Shown here: positions 13,094 through 23,600 of the stretch, piece by piece
Layout: each line of letters begins with the position of its first letter
How positions within the stretch are numbered: position 1 is the first letter of the stretch
Assembly (NCBI GenBank): GCA_021813175.1
Contig: JAKALJ010000003.1
Location: forward strand, 1-31,480
Direction of reading: 5' to 3'
Length of the DNA stretch: 31,480 nucleotides
Origin: a bacterium
GTDB lineage: Bacteria > Patescibacteriota > Minisyncoccia > Phycocordibacterales > UBA9973
Made by a program: the position numbers and the translations under genes
The notes under the pieces: generated by a model
The model's input: the letters and a program-made list of their open reading frames with translations, nothing else
Told to the model about the DNA's origin: nothing
Databases searched by the model: none

Positions 13094-13124
13094 ATTATAG
13101 CATAATGGAAAACAATGCTATAAT
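13094..13124. promoter_or_regulatory. Divergent promoters on a 10-bp inverted repeat
   Basis: ATTATAGCAT (13094-13103) and ATGCTATAAT (13115-13124) are perfect inverted arms. Each contains an extended -10 (TGC-TATAAT): one on the minus strand for the DUF378 gene, one on the plus strand for the DsbA-like gene. No good -35 is seen for either. The two -10 boxes are about 20 bp apart and RNA polymerase could not occupy both at once. Confidence 0.6.
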
Positions 13125-13154
13125 AGAAGTGTTAACAATAAACGAAGCAATAAC

Positions 13155-13895
13155 ATGCAGGAAACGGAAAAAGGGCCAAAAAATAACGTTATTCTGATAG
13201 CTCAAGCCATTTTGGTGGTGGGGGTTATTATTGCCGGAGCAATCCTCCTCACCGGAAGCAAGCCGCCTTCCGGGAACTCTGAAACAGGAGCTAATGGTTT
13301 GAAAAAAGTCGCCGCGGAATCTTCTCTGCCCTCCATAGATCCGGTCTCTGCCGCAGACCAAACTTTGGGAGAAAAAAAAGCTCCGATAACTCTCCTTATG
13401 TATGAAGATTTCCAGTGTCCTTTTTGTGAAAGATTTTTCAATGACGCGGAAAAAACTATCCGAAGCAAATATATTCCTTCGGGAAAAGTGCTGTTCGTTT
13501 ATCGGGATTACCCTATAATCGGGCCGGAATCCATCCGAGCGGCGGAAGCGGCCCGTTGCGCCGGAGAACAGGAAAAATTTTGGCAGTATCATGATTATCT
13601 TTACGAGCGTCAAGGAAAAATAGAAAACGGCGGAACCTTCAGCGACCCGAACCTGAAAGCTTTTGCCAAAGATTTGGGTCTTGATACCAATTCCTTCAAT
13701 CAGTGCCTTGATTCAAATAAATACGAAAAGGCAGTCACCGATTCTTTCGAGAGCGGCAATCGGGCTATGCCCAAACCCTCGGATAGATTCACTCCGAAAG
13801 GGTTTATTATGAAGGACGGCAAAGTGGTGGATATCATTCAAGGGGCTCAGCCCTCCGCTGTCGTGTCCTCCCAGATTGACGCGGCCTTGAAGTAA
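13155..13895 (+). CDS. DsbA-family thiol oxidoreductase, membrane-anchored
   Basis: 246 residues. N-terminal transmembrane anchor (about 11-33, NVILIAQAILVVGVIIAGAI), a linker to about 65, then a DsbA-like thioredoxin domain: LGEKKAPITLLMYEDFQCPF leading to CPFC (Cys88/Cys91), VLFVYRDYPI, an inserted helical domain (AARCAGEQEKFWQYHDYLY), and FTPKGFIMKDGKVVDIIQGAQP with the presumed cis-Pro. Relatives usually have GV-x-GTPTFF at that point; here it is RFTPKGFIM, a divergent active-site loop. It probably oxidises or isomerises disulfides in exported proteins. The leader is about 24 nt with no Shine-Dalgarno. A 7-bp hairpin overlaps the stop codon (13887-13904). Confidence 0.9.
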   Translation: MQETEKGPKNNVILIAQAILVVGVIIAGAILLTGSKPPSGNSETGANGLKKVAAESSLPSIDPVSAADQTLGEKKAPITLLMYEDFQCPFCERFFNDAEKTIRSKYIPSGKVLFVYRDYPIIGPESIRAAEAARCAGEQEKFWQYHDYLYERQGKIENGGTFSDPNLKAFAKDLGLDTNSFNQCLDSNKYEKAVTDSFESGNRAMPKPSDRFTPKGFIMKDGKVVDIIQGAQPSAVVSSQIDAALK

Positions 13896-13917
13896 TAACT
13901 TCAAACTTCTTCAACGC

Positions 13918-15141
13918 TTAATCGTAATGATTTTTGAGACGGGATATTTTTTCGTTCTGTCGTAGTTTTTCATGCACCTTGGCTTCTATCTGCCGGATGC
14001 GTTCGCGGGTAACCCCGAATTCTTCTCCCACTTTTTCCAGAGTATGCTGAATGCCGTCTTTCAGGCCGTAGCGCATTTCCAGAATCTTCCGTTCTTTCTC
14101 GTTCAGCTCGGAAAGCACCTCCCGCACCTGGTCGGCCAGGATGCGGCGGGCGGATTCCTGGTCCGGACGCAGAATTTTGTCGTCCGGAATAAAATTCTCC
14201 AAGGTGGACTTTTCATCGTCATCCCCCACCGGCTGTTCCAAAGAAATGGTTTCTTGGGAAATGTTTTCAATCACGTGAATTTTTTCCACCGGCACACCCA
14301 TTTCGGTGGCAATCTCTTCGGCCAGCGGTTCTCGGCCAAGGTCTTGAGAAAGCCGCCGGTGGGTCTGTTTGTATTTTGAAATGGTCTCCACCATATGCAC
14401 CGGGATACGTATGGTGCGGGATTGGTCGGCCAGAGCCCGGGTGATGGATTGGCGGATCCACCAAGTGGCATAAGTGGAAAATTTATATCCCTTGGTCCAG
14501 TCAAATTTTTCCACCGCCTTGAATAGGCCCAAATTGCCTTCTTGGATAAGGTCCAGGAGAGACAAACTGGCGCTGCGTCCCACGTATTTTTTGGCAATGG
14601 ACACCACCAAACGCAGGTTCGCCCGAGCCAGAAGATTTTTGGCTTCCTCGTCCCCCCTCTGTATGCGCTTGGCCAGTTCCCTCTCATCCGCCGCGTAAAT
14701 CAAGGAATACTGCCCTATTTCTTTCAGATACATTTGTATGGAATCATGCAGAGTGGACTTCAAGCCCGTCTCTTTATCGAGGTCGGCATCCAGGTCCAGA
14801 AGATTTCCGCCTTCCAGCACATCAATCCCCGAAGCCGAAAGCTTTTCGTAAAACTCGTCCAAAAAAAGGATATTGTTTTCAATATCGGGAAAAGCTTTCA
14901 AAATCTCGTCATAGGTGATAAAACCGCGTTTTTTTCCTTTTTCCACCAGCTTTTCGGCCATCCCATGAAGCTCGGCTTCCCTTTTGCCCGGGCGGGGCCG
15001 CTTCGGAGGACGGGGAATCATTCTTTTTTTCTTATTTCGGGAGACTGCTTTCTTTTTCCTCATTCTCTCTATTTTTGCTTTTTGCTTGCGGGTTTTTTTC
15101 ATTTTACTCTTTTTGTCCATTTTTTTCATATCGCCGACCAT
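13918..15141 (-). CDS. rpoD: Primary sigma factor RpoD with polybasic N-terminus
   Basis: 407 residues. Regions 1.2-2.4 include DSIQMYLKEIGQYSL, RANLRLVVSIAKKYVGR, LLDLIQEGNLGLFKAVEKFD and YKFSTYATWWIRQSITRAL (the -10 recognition helix); region 3 has IRIPVHMVETI; region 4 has LNEKERKILEMRYGL and VTRERIRQIEAKVHEKLR (the -35 helix). The C-terminus SRLKNHYD is the usual ending. A region 1.1-like domain (about 70-125) follows a tail of about 55 residues in which roughly half are Lys or Arg; in-frame ATG codons at 15129 and 15120 would shorten it only slightly. Overlaps dnaG by 38 bp, recalling the rpsU-dnaG-rpoD macromolecular synthesis operon. No terminator hairpin with a T-tract is seen after it. 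Confidence 0.97.
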   Translation of the reverse strand: MVGDMKKMDKKSKMKKTRKQKAKIERMRKKKAVSRNKKKRMIPRPPKRPRPGKREAELHGMAEKLVEKGKKRGFITYDEILKAFPDIENNILFLDEFYEKLSASGIDVLEGGNLLDLDADLDKETGLKSTLHDSIQMYLKEIGQYSLIYAADERELAKRIQRGDEEAKNLLARANLRLVVSIAKKYVGRSASLSLLDLIQEGNLGLFKAVEKFDWTKGYKFSTYATWWIRQSITRALADQSRTIRIPVHMVETISKYKQTHRRLSQDLGREPLAEEIATEMGVPVEKIHVIENISQETISLEQPVGDDDEKSTLENFIPDDKILRPDQESARRILADQVREVLSELNEKERKILEMRYGLKDGIQHTLEKVGEEFGVTRERIRQIEAKVHEKLRQNEKISRLKNHYD

Positions 15142-16933
15142 TTTTAATCTTCTGGATATTTTTGCTTATTTCGTTTATTTCTTTCAAAAATTTTTCCGAC
15201 TTTTCTTTTTCTCCGGAACTTTCCGCTTTTTGGAGTTTCAGCAGAAGATCCGCGAGTTCCGCTTTCAGCCGTTCTTCTTCTAAATTTGCCAGAAGCTCGT
15301 TGGAATCTCTTTGAACATCCGACTCCGGAACATAAAACGCTTCCGCTTCAAAAATCAAGTCCGACTCTTGGTCTCTCACCAAGGCGAGGATTTCCCTTTC
15401 AGGAAGGCGAAGGATGCTTGAAATCTTAAGCATGATCTCTTCCGTGTCAAGGGCCGGATTTTTTTGCTCTTTCTGCCACAAAACCAAGCCGAGCAGGCGG
15501 CGCAAAATATAATCCTTGCGCAAAAGACGAAGAGCGGTGGCCTTTTGTTCTTCCTCTTTCTTCTTTGGAAAATTTTCTTCGTTTTCTCTTTCTTTCCGGA
15601 CCAGGCTTTCCCGAATGTCTTCTTCCCGCATACCTGTTTTTCCAGAGATTAAAGAGATGAAGTGCGATTTCTTTATAGGATTGCCGATGTAAGCCAGATA
15701 TGGAATTATTTTTTCTCCAATCAGGAGTTTTATTTTAAGCGGATCTTTTTGGGGCTCGGCAAGCAAGCGGTCCAGAAGAAATTCTATGATATGCTTGGCG
15801 TTCCTGATTGTTTCTCGCCAGGCATCCGGTCCTTTTTTCAGAATAAGGTCCGCGGGGTCGTATCCTTCCATTGTGACTGCGCCTTTTACGTTCATATCCA
15901 AGGAAAGGGCGGTGGCCGCCGCCCGTAGGGCGGCGGCCAGCCCCGCTTTATCCGGATCAAACACGAAAACTACGTTCGGAGACAAGCGCTTGATCACGCC
16001 AAGATTATTTACTATGCCCTCCTCCGTGCGCTCGGCGCCGGCAAGAGCAGTGCCCAGAGTGGCGAGAGTGTTGCGAAATCCCGCCTGATGGGACATCAGA
16101 AGATCAAACTGGCCTTCCACTACGATAGAAAAATCGTTTTTGCGAATAGAATCTTTGGCCTTGTCCAGACCGTATAAAATGGAAGACTTTTTGAAAATGG
16201 GAGTTTCGGGACTGTTTAGGTACTTGGCGGACGCAAGGGTGCCGTCCCGGAGTCCGTTTCCTTCTTTCGCTTCCTCCGGAAAAACTCTGCCGGAAAAAGC
16301 CACTATCCTTCCGCTTGAATCAGAGACGGGAAACATAATCCTGCTCCGGAAACGGTCATAATATCCTTTCTCCCCTTTCTTTATCAGACCGGCTTTTTCT
16401 AAATCAGAGTCGGAATACGATTTCCGGAACCGGTTATACAGTCCGCTCCAGCTCTCGGGAGCATATCCTATTTTAAAACTCTCCACGGTCTTGTCCAAAA
16501 GACCGCGAGATTTAAGATACTCCCGAGCTTTTTTATTTCCTTCCAATAATCCGGAATAATACTCCGTCGCTTTTAGCATTATTTCGTATAGCCGTTCTTT
16601 TTCCGAAAACGCTTCATGAGATTCGCCGCGCCATTTGGGCAACTCTATTCCCGCCCGGCCGGCCAAGAGGTTTAGGGCTCCCTTAAAATCCAAGCCTTCA
16701 AACTCTTCCACAAAAGTAAAAATATCCCCTTTGGCTCCGCAACCGAAACAATAGTAACTGCCCCTGGAGGGTGAAACAAAAAAAGAGGGGGTTTTTTCAC
16801 TATGAAACGGGCATTTTGCCTTTAGGTTCACTCCGGCCTTTTCCAATTTAAGGTAAGACGAAACCACTTCTTCTATGCCCAGCCGTTCTTTTATCGCTTG
16901 TACGGGCGAATCCGCCCCGCTTGAAATTGCCAT
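15104..16933 (-). CDS. dnaG: DNA primase
   Basis: Synthesises RNA primers at the replication fork. 609 residues, typical. Zinc-binding domain: Cys41, His44, Cys62, Cys65 (CPFHSEKTPSF and YYCFGCGAKGD). RNA polymerase core: LLDKTVESFKIGYAPESW, RFRSRIMFPVSDSSGRIVAF (quoted FPVSDSSGRIVAF), GRVFPEE, KYLNSPETPIF. Toprim: FSIVVEGQFDLLMSHQAG with the catalytic Glu, and VFVFDPDKAGLAA with the metal-binding D-x-D. The C-terminal part (about 430-609) is a charged helical domain that normally contacts the helicase. Downstream rpoD overlaps it. A TATATT (16947-16942) sits 8 nt before the ATG without a good -35, so transcription may also come from rpoBC. Confidence 0.97.
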   Translation of the reverse strand: MAISSGADSPVQAIKERLGIEEVVSSYLKLEKAGVNLKAKCPFHSEKTPSFFVSPSRGSYYCFGCGAKGDIFTFVEEFEGLDFKGALNLLAGRAGIELPKWRGESHEAFSEKERLYEIMLKATEYYSGLLEGNKKAREYLKSRGLLDKTVESFKIGYAPESWSGLYNRFRKSYSDSDLEKAGLIKKGEKGYYDRFRSRIMFPVSDSSGRIVAFSGRVFPEEAKEGNGLRDGTLASAKYLNSPETPIFKKSSILYGLDKAKDSIRKNDFSIVVEGQFDLLMSHQAGFRNTLATLGTALAGAERTEEGIVNNLGVIKRLSPNVVFVFDPDKAGLAAALRAAATALSLDMNVKGAVTMEGYDPADLILKKGPDAWRETIRNAKHIIEFLLDRLLAEPQKDPLKIKLLIGEKIIPYLAYIGNPIKKSHFISLISGKTGMREEDIRESLVRKERENEENFPKKKEEEQKATALRLLRKDYILRRLLGLVLWQKEQKNPALDTEEIMLKISSILRLPEREILALVRDQESDLIFEAEAFYVPESDVQRDSNELLANLEEERLKAELADLLLKLQKAESSGEKEKSEKFLKEINEISKNIQKIKNGRRYEKNGQKE

Positions 16934-16945
16934 TTGAGTTTAATA

Positions 16946-16969
16946 TAAACCTGCAAGCATGAAGGTTTA
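16946..16969. other. Small hairpin between rpoC and dnaG
   Basis: TAAACCT (16946-16952) and AGGTTTA (16963-16969) form a 7-bp stem with a 10-nt loop. No T-tract follows on the minus strand, so it is a weak terminator at best; it may be a processing or stabilising element in an rpoBC-dnaG-rpoD transcript. Confidence 0.35.
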
Positions 16970-16990
16970 CTATACGCCAAAATGAAAGAA

Positions 16991-19900
16991 CTATTTCTTC
17001 CGATTGATTTCTTTATTCTTCCCCACAAAACCAGTTCCGGCCGGAATCAGGCGTCCGATGATCACGTTTTCTTTCAGGCCCCGCAGATTATCCGTCCCTC
17101 CCTTGATGGCATTTTCAATCAGCACTCGGTTGGTATTCTGGAAGGAGGCGGCAGAGAGCCAGCTCTTGGTGCGCAAGGACACTTCGGTGATGCCGAGCAC
17201 GATAGTTTCCGCCAGGGCTTTTTTTCCGCCTTCTTTCTCTACTCTCTGGTTTTCTTCAAGCAGAGCCACGTTTTCCACAATATCCCCCGCGGAGAAGTTC
17301 GTTTCTCCCGCGCTCTTTATCTTTCGGCGGGAAAACATCTGCCGGATAATTATTTCCGTATGCTTTCGGGAAATAGAAGCGCTCTGTAATTCATACACTT
17401 TGTTGATTTCTTGAATAATATATTCTTCCACTTTTTCTTTTCCTCCATATTTGAACATTTGGAGCACGTCCGCGGATCCATCGGTAAGCAGGCTTCCTTT
17501 CTTTACTTTTTGCCCTTTTTCTACGATGGAAATGCGGGGGGGAGGCACCAAATATACTATTTCTTTCCCGCCGTTTTTGTTTTTTTCCTCCGGATCGGAA
17601 AGCACTTTGATAATTTTCTCTTTTTCTCCATTTTCCGAAATCTCCAAAACTTCTCCGTCGGTCTGGGATATCACCGCCGGATTCTTCGGGCTGCGGCGTT
17701 CAAATATTTCTTCCACCCGCGGCAATCCCGTGGTAATATCCGTGCCGGCCACTCCGCCGGCGTGGAAGGTGCGCAAGGTAAGCTGGGTTCCCGGCTCGCC
17801 GATGGCTTGAGCGGCTATAATGCCCACCGCTTCTCCTTCTTTCACCAAGTGATTTCTCCCCAAATCCAATCCATAACAGAGTTGGCATAATCCATGGGCG
17901 GTCTTGCAGGTAAGCGGAGAACGCACCATGACATCGGTGAATCCATCTTTTTCAATCTTAGCCGCTTCTTCCTTGGTAATCAGAAATCCTCTCTTGTATA
18001 CCACTTTTCCATTTTTATCCTTCAGGTCCTCCGCCAGTACCCGACCGTGGATATTCTTAGAAAGAGGAATCTCTACGCCGGAAATATTTTCTTTGGTTAC
18101 TCTTTTCCCGTCTTTTGTTCCGCAATCCGCTTCGGTAATTACCACGTCTTGAGCCACATCCACCAAACGGCGGGTAAGATATCCGGCCTTGGCGGTGTTA
18201 AGAGCGGTATCCGAGGCTCCTTTCCGAGCTCCATGAGTAGTGACGAAATATTCTATCGGAGAAAGGCCCTCCTGGTAGCACGGAAGAATCGGAAACTCTA
18301 AAGTTTTCCCTTGGTTATTTTGAATCAAACCCTTCATGCCTACCATTTGGATCAAGGAAGTCATAGTGCCTCTGGCTCCGGAAGTGAACAAGTCAAAGGT
18401 AGAGCCGTTCTTGTCCAAAGTGCCGGGCAAAATCTTTTCCAGTTCTTTTTTTGCCTGAGTCCAAATTTCCACTATTTTTTGGTATTTTTCCTCCTCGGAC
18501 AGAAGTCCGTCGCTCCATTCGGAAATTACTTTCTCCGCTTTCTTTTTGCTTTCTTCCACAATTCGGGCTTTCTCTTTCGGAACTTTCACGTTGTCTATGC
18601 CCCAAGTAGTGCCGGAATAAGTGGCATATTTGAAGCCAAACTCCTTGATTTTATCCAGGAGCGGAGGAGTGTTGTCCACCCCATAATGGGCGATGAGCTC
18701 GTCCACCAGCGCGGAAAGCCGTTTTTGAGTCATCTCCTCGTTCACGTAAGCAAAATCATTCGGCAGAATACTGTTGAAAAGCAGGCGGCCCACGGAAGTC
18801 TCAAAGATACCCCCGTTAAAACGCTTGTATTTCTCCGTATTTGTGGCCATCACTTTGATTTTTGCCCGCAGAGAAACTATTCCGTAGTCATAAGCGGTGA
18901 TGGCGATATTCGGACTGGAAAAATATTTTCCCTCTCCTTTTTCTCCGTCCACCGATTTTGTCATCCAATATGACCCGAGCACGATGTCTCTTGACGGATG
19001 CACGATGGGTTCGCCATTCTGCGGTTTCAGCAAGTTTTTGTTTGCCGCCATAAGCTCCTTGGCTTCGGACTGGGCTTCTTCCAAAAGAGGCACATAAACA
19101 GCCATCTGGTCTCCGTCAAAATCGGCATTAAAAGCGGCGCACACTAGGGGGTGCACTTGCACCGCGTTTCCTTCAATCAGCACCGGATTAAAGGCTTGGA
19201 TGCCCAGGCGGTGCAGAGTGGGAGCGCGGTTAAGAAGCACATATTTCCCTTTTATCACTTCTTCAAGCATTGCCCAAACTTCCGGGGTGCGCTCTTCAAT
19301 CAGCTTGTTCGCCCCCCGGATATTGAAAGCGAGCTCCGCTTCCAAAATTTTAGAAATGACGAAAGGCCGGAAAAGTTCCAAAGCCATGTGCTTGGGCAAG
19401 CCGCATTGGTTTAAATTGAGGGAAGGTCCCACTACGATCACGCTCCGACCAGAATAATCCACACGCTTGCCCAAAAGGTTTTGGCGAAAGAGGCCCTGCT
19501 TGGATTTCAAGTTATCGGAAAGAGATTTAAGTGGGCGTTTTTGAGACTGGCTCATAGCCGCGTTGTCAGATTGTTTGGCTATGGAATTGTCAATGAGAGC
19601 GTCCACCGCTTCTTGAATGATGCGCTTTTCGTTCCTTAAAATTACGTCCGGAGCGTTTATCTCCTTCAGCTTCTTCAGCCGATTGTTCCGGTTAATCACC
19701 CTTCGGTACAGGTCATTTAAGTCGCTGGTGGCGTGCCGCCCGCCGTCTAGAGCCACCATCGGGCGAAGCACCGGCGGAATTACCGGAATAACCGTGAGAA
19801 ACATCCATTCGGGGCGGATTCCCGCATAGCTCATGGCCCGGATCAGAGACAGGCGCTTTTCCAGTTTTTCTTTTTCGGCGGCGCTGCATTTTTCCAGCAT

Positions 19901-20608
19901 TCTTTCGGTATGCTCCTTCAATTTTTTCAAATCCAAATTCTTAAAAATAGAATAGATAGCCTCCGCCCCGATGCTGGCTTCAAAGCAGGTGCCGTATTTG
20001 AGAGAATAATGATGGAAAGAAATCTCGTTCAACACTTTCCCCTCGTAAATTTCCGCCACCTCTTTTTTGGCCGCGGAAAACAATTCTTTTAGCTTTTCCC
20101 GGGTTTTCTCTTCCGCCGCTGTCTTCAGCTTGGCCTTGTATTCCTTTTCCAGGTTTCGGAAGATAGACTCTTTTTCTTCTTCGTGCACCTTGGTAATGAT
20201 GTATCCGGCAAAATATATCACTTTTTCCAAATCCGCCACGGAAATGTTCAAAAGGATACTCATACGGGAGGGCACTCCGCGCAAAAACCAAATATGAGCC
20301 ACCGGGGTAGCCAATTCTATATGTCCCATGCGTTCTCTGCGCACGATGGAACGAGTTACTTCCACTCCGCATTTTTCGCAGATAATATCCTTGTAGCGGA
20401 TCCGGCGGTATTTTCCGCAGTAGCATTCATAATCCTTTTCCGGCCCAAAGATTTTTTCGTCAAAAAGGCCGCCCCGCTCGCTTCGACCGGTGCGATAATT
20501 GATGGTCTCCGGTTTGGTCACTTCTCCATAGGACCATTCCCTGATCTGCTCGGGACTGGCAAGTTTTATGGATATTTCGTCAAAATCGGTTATGTTCAAG
20601 GTTTTCAT
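16991..20608 (-). CDS. rpoC: RNA polymerase subunit beta'
   Basis: 1205 residues, complete. N-terminal zinc ribbon CYCGKYRRIRYKDIICEKCG gives four Cys. The catalytic magnesium loop NADFDGDQMAVYVP is intact. Other landmarks: RVDYSGRSVIVVGPSL, LNRAPTLHRLGIQAF, the trigger/bridge region GARKGASDTALNTAKAGYLTRRL (quoted GARKGASDTAL), the second zinc site (CGTKDG with CKTAHGLCQLCYG), and GEPGTQLTLRTFHAGG. The C-terminus RLIPAGTGFVGKNKEINR is typical. No large insertion of the gammaproteobacterial type. Lies 5 bp after rpoB. Confidence 0.99.
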   Translation of the reverse strand: MKTLNITDFDEISIKLASPEQIREWSYGEVTKPETINYRTGRSERGGLFDEKIFGPEKDYECYCGKYRRIRYKDIICEKCGVEVTRSIVRRERMGHIELATPVAHIWFLRGVPSRMSILLNISVADLEKVIYFAGYIITKVHEEEKESIFRNLEKEYKAKLKTAAEEKTREKLKELFSAAKKEVAEIYEGKVLNEISFHHYSLKYGTCFEASIGAEAIYSIFKNLDLKKLKEHTERMLEKCSAAEKEKLEKRLSLIRAMSYAGIRPEWMFLTVIPVIPPVLRPMVALDGGRHATSDLNDLYRRVINRNNRLKKLKEINAPDVILRNEKRIIQEAVDALIDNSIAKQSDNAAMSQSQKRPLKSLSDNLKSKQGLFRQNLLGKRVDYSGRSVIVVGPSLNLNQCGLPKHMALELFRPFVISKILEAELAFNIRGANKLIEERTPEVWAMLEEVIKGKYVLLNRAPTLHRLGIQAFNPVLIEGNAVQVHPLVCAAFNADFDGDQMAVYVPLLEEAQSEAKELMAANKNLLKPQNGEPIVHPSRDIVLGSYWMTKSVDGEKGEGKYFSSPNIAITAYDYGIVSLRAKIKVMATNTEKYKRFNGGIFETSVGRLLFNSILPNDFAYVNEEMTQKRLSALVDELIAHYGVDNTPPLLDKIKEFGFKYATYSGTTWGIDNVKVPKEKARIVEESKKKAEKVISEWSDGLLSEEEKYQKIVEIWTQAKKELEKILPGTLDKNGSTFDLFTSGARGTMTSLIQMVGMKGLIQNNQGKTLEFPILPCYQEGLSPIEYFVTTHGARKGASDTALNTAKAGYLTRRLVDVAQDVVITEADCGTKDGKRVTKENISGVEIPLSKNIHGRVLAEDLKDKNGKVVYKRGFLITKEEAAKIEKDGFTDVMVRSPLTCKTAHGLCQLCYGLDLGRNHLVKEGEAVGIIAAQAIGEPGTQLTLRTFHAGGVAGTDITTGLPRVEEIFERRSPKNPAVISQTDGEVLEISENGEKEKIIKVLSDPEEKNKNGGKEIVYLVPPPRISIVEKGQKVKKGSLLTDGSADVLQMFKYGGKEKVEEYIIQEINKVYELQSASISRKHTEIIIRQMFSRRKIKSAGETNFSAGDIVENVALLEENQRVEKEGGKKALAETIVLGITEVSLRTKSWLSAASFQNTNRVLIENAIKGGTDNLRGLKENVIIGRLIPAGTGFVGKNKEINRKK

Positions 20609-20613
20609 AGTTG

Positions 20614-23600
20614 TTATTCCTTATTTTCTTCCAATCGGACCGCGGGGCGGGTTTTTTTAAGCCCCACATCCAAGGCCAAACCCCGCAGATAATTCAGAAG
20701 CACGTTGAAAGAAGCCGGAGATTGGGGCGGCTTGATCGGTTCGTTTTTGATGATGGAATCAAAGGTCTGCGAACGTCCTCCGATATCGTCAGACTTGATG
20801 GTGAGCATTTCGCGCAAAGTGTAAGCGGCCCCATATCCTTCAAGAGCCCACACTTCCATTTCCCCGAACCTCTGGCCTCCACCCTGCGCTTTTCCACCCA
20901 AGGGTTGCTGGGTAATCAGAGAGTAAGGGCCGATACTGCGCATATGGATCTTATCTTCCACCATGTGGTGCAATTTGAGCATATACATATACCCGATGGC
21001 CACTTCTTCGGCAAAAGCCTCGCCGGTGCGTCCGTCATAAAGAGTGACGCGCCCGTTCTCCGGCAATCCCGCCTTTCCCAGTTCCTCCCGAATTTCTTCG
21101 CTCTTGGCCCCCAAAAAAGGAGGAACCACCGCTTGATAGCCGAGAGTATGAGCGGCAAGCCCAAGATGCATTTCCATAATTTGACCCAAGTTCATACGGG
21201 ATGGAACACCCAATGGGGAGAGAATCACATCCACCGGCGTGCCATCGGCCATATAGGGCATATCTTCCTCGGCCAAAATGGTGGAAATCACTCCTTTGTT
21301 TCCGTGCCGGCCGGAGAGCTTGTCCCCCACCGAAATATTTCTGATTTGAGCAACCTCTACCACTATTTTTTTAATGATGCCGGCCTCCAAAGTATGCCCA
21401 AGGTCCCGAGAGAATATCTTCACTCCTATTACCCGTCCCCTTTTCCCGTGTTCTACTCGCAGAGATGTGTCTTTCACATCTCTTGCCTTTTCGGCAAAGA
21501 TGGAGCGAAGCAGGCGCTCTTCGGGAGTGAGTTCCGTTTCGCCCTTGGGGGTGATTTTCCCGACTAAAATATCGTTTTCTCTGACCTCGGCGCCTACTCG
21601 CACAATGCCGTCTTCATCCAAATCTTTTAGCTTTAATTCTCCCACGTTCGGAATATCCCGTGTGGTAACTTCCGGCCCGAGCTTGGTATCCCGTACCGTA
21701 CAGACGAATTCTTCCACATAAATAGAAGTGAATTTGCTGTTTTTTACAAGTCGTTCGGAAATAATGATGGCATCTTCATAGTTCGCTCCGGACCAGGACA
21801 GAAAAGCCACCAGGGCATTCTGACCCAGAGATATCTGCCCGTCCACGGTACTGCCGGTATCGGAGAGAACCTCTCCTTTTTTCACTTTTTGCCCAATACG
21901 CACGTTCGGTCGGTGATGGAAGGCGGAAAAATTATTGTTCCGTAAAAAATTTACCAGAGGGTATGTCTTTTCCTCCTTGCCTTTTACTATTATTTTCCTG
22001 GCATCCACGTATGAAACTATCCCTTCTTCCTCCGCTATTACCAGCCGGCCGGAATCCCGAGAAGCGTATTCCTCCACCCCGGTGGAAACCAACGGCGCTT
22101 CCGGCAACACGCAGGGCACTGCCTGTTTTTGCATATTGGATCCCATGAGGGCCCGGTTCGCGTCGTCATGCTCCAAAAACGGAATCATGGAAGTGGCGAT
22201 AGAAAAAGCCTGGTTGGCGGCCACGTCAATAAAATCAACTTCTTTGGAAGGTATCATGCCGGGCTGGGCTTTGGCTCGGGCCGCCACTTTCTCTTCGGTG
22301 ATTCTTCCGTCCTGGTCATAAGGCACTCCGGCATGGGCGATATTGTACTTTTCTTCCTCCAGAGCGTTTAAGTAGACCGCCTCTCCGGTAATCCGGCCGT
22401 TTTTTACCCGGATGTAGGGAGTTTCAATTATTCCAAAATCGTTCACTCGGGCGTATGTGGCAAGGTGCAAAATCAAGCCGATATTCGGACCTTCCGGAGT
22501 ATGGATGGGACACACCCGCCCGTAGTGGGAAGGATGCACATCTCGCACCTCCAGGCCCGCTCGCTCGCGGGTAAGTCCTCCGGGACCCAATGCGGAGAGC
22601 TGGCGGATATGTTCTATTTCGGAGAGCACATTCTCTTGGTTCATAAACTGAGAAAGCTGATTGGTGGTGAAAAATTCTTTGATCCGGGCTTGCAGAGGAC
22701 GCTGGTTTATGACCGCCACCGGTATGGCGGTACCCGCATCGATGATAGACATGCGGTCTTGGATGTTTCTTTTAATCTGCATCATGCCGGTGCGAATTTT
22801 CTGTTCCAGCATCTCTCCCACAAAGCGCACTCGGCGCTGGCCCAAATGGTCAATATCATCCGGCTTTGAATCAGGCGCGGCGTTCAAATAAAAAATGTTC
22901 CTTATGGCCAAAGCAAGGTCTTCCCCGGAAAGAGTTTTCCGCTCCAATTCTTTCTTTTCGGTGGATTTGCCGAAGCGCTGATTGAAACGAAAGCGTCCGA
23001 CCGGAGAAAGGTCATACCGTTCGGGAGAAAAGAGGGAGTCTATAAATTCTTTGGCGTTTTCCGCGGTGGCCATGTCCCCATCGCGCAAGCGCTTGTACAT
23101 CTCAATATATGTTTCCTCGGGGGTTTTAGACGGATCTTTGGCAAGGCAGTTTTTCAAGCCCTCTTGCCATAATAGGTCGTCCGGGAAAACGCCCAGGATC
23201 TTCTCCATAGTGCTATAGCCGGATACCCGCAGAAGCATGCTGGCGGGAAACTTTCTTTTTTTGTCAATCCGGACATACACCGCTCCATCCGCTTCCGATT
23301 CAATTTCTATCCAGACCCCCCTGGCCGGAATTATTTTTGCCCCGAAAAATCTTTTTCCTTTGCTGAAAGACTCGGTAAAAAAAACACCGAAAGAGCGAGC
23401 CAACTGAGGCACTATGACTCTTTCTACGCCGTTGATAATGAAGGTGCCGTGGTTGGTCATAAGCGGAATTTCGGAAATAAAAATTTCCTGCTCTTTTTCC
23501 GTGCCCAGAATTTTATTCAAGAGCTTCACTCTCACTTTCAAAAGGCCTTGGTAGGTAAGCTTGTTTACCTTGGCGTAATTTTCGTCATATTTAGGTTCGG

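Noticed and set aside
16934..16990. Dedicated strong promoter for dnaG
   Set aside because: Only a TATATT is present at a leaderless-like distance; no acceptable -35 or extended -10, so I do not list it as a promoter.
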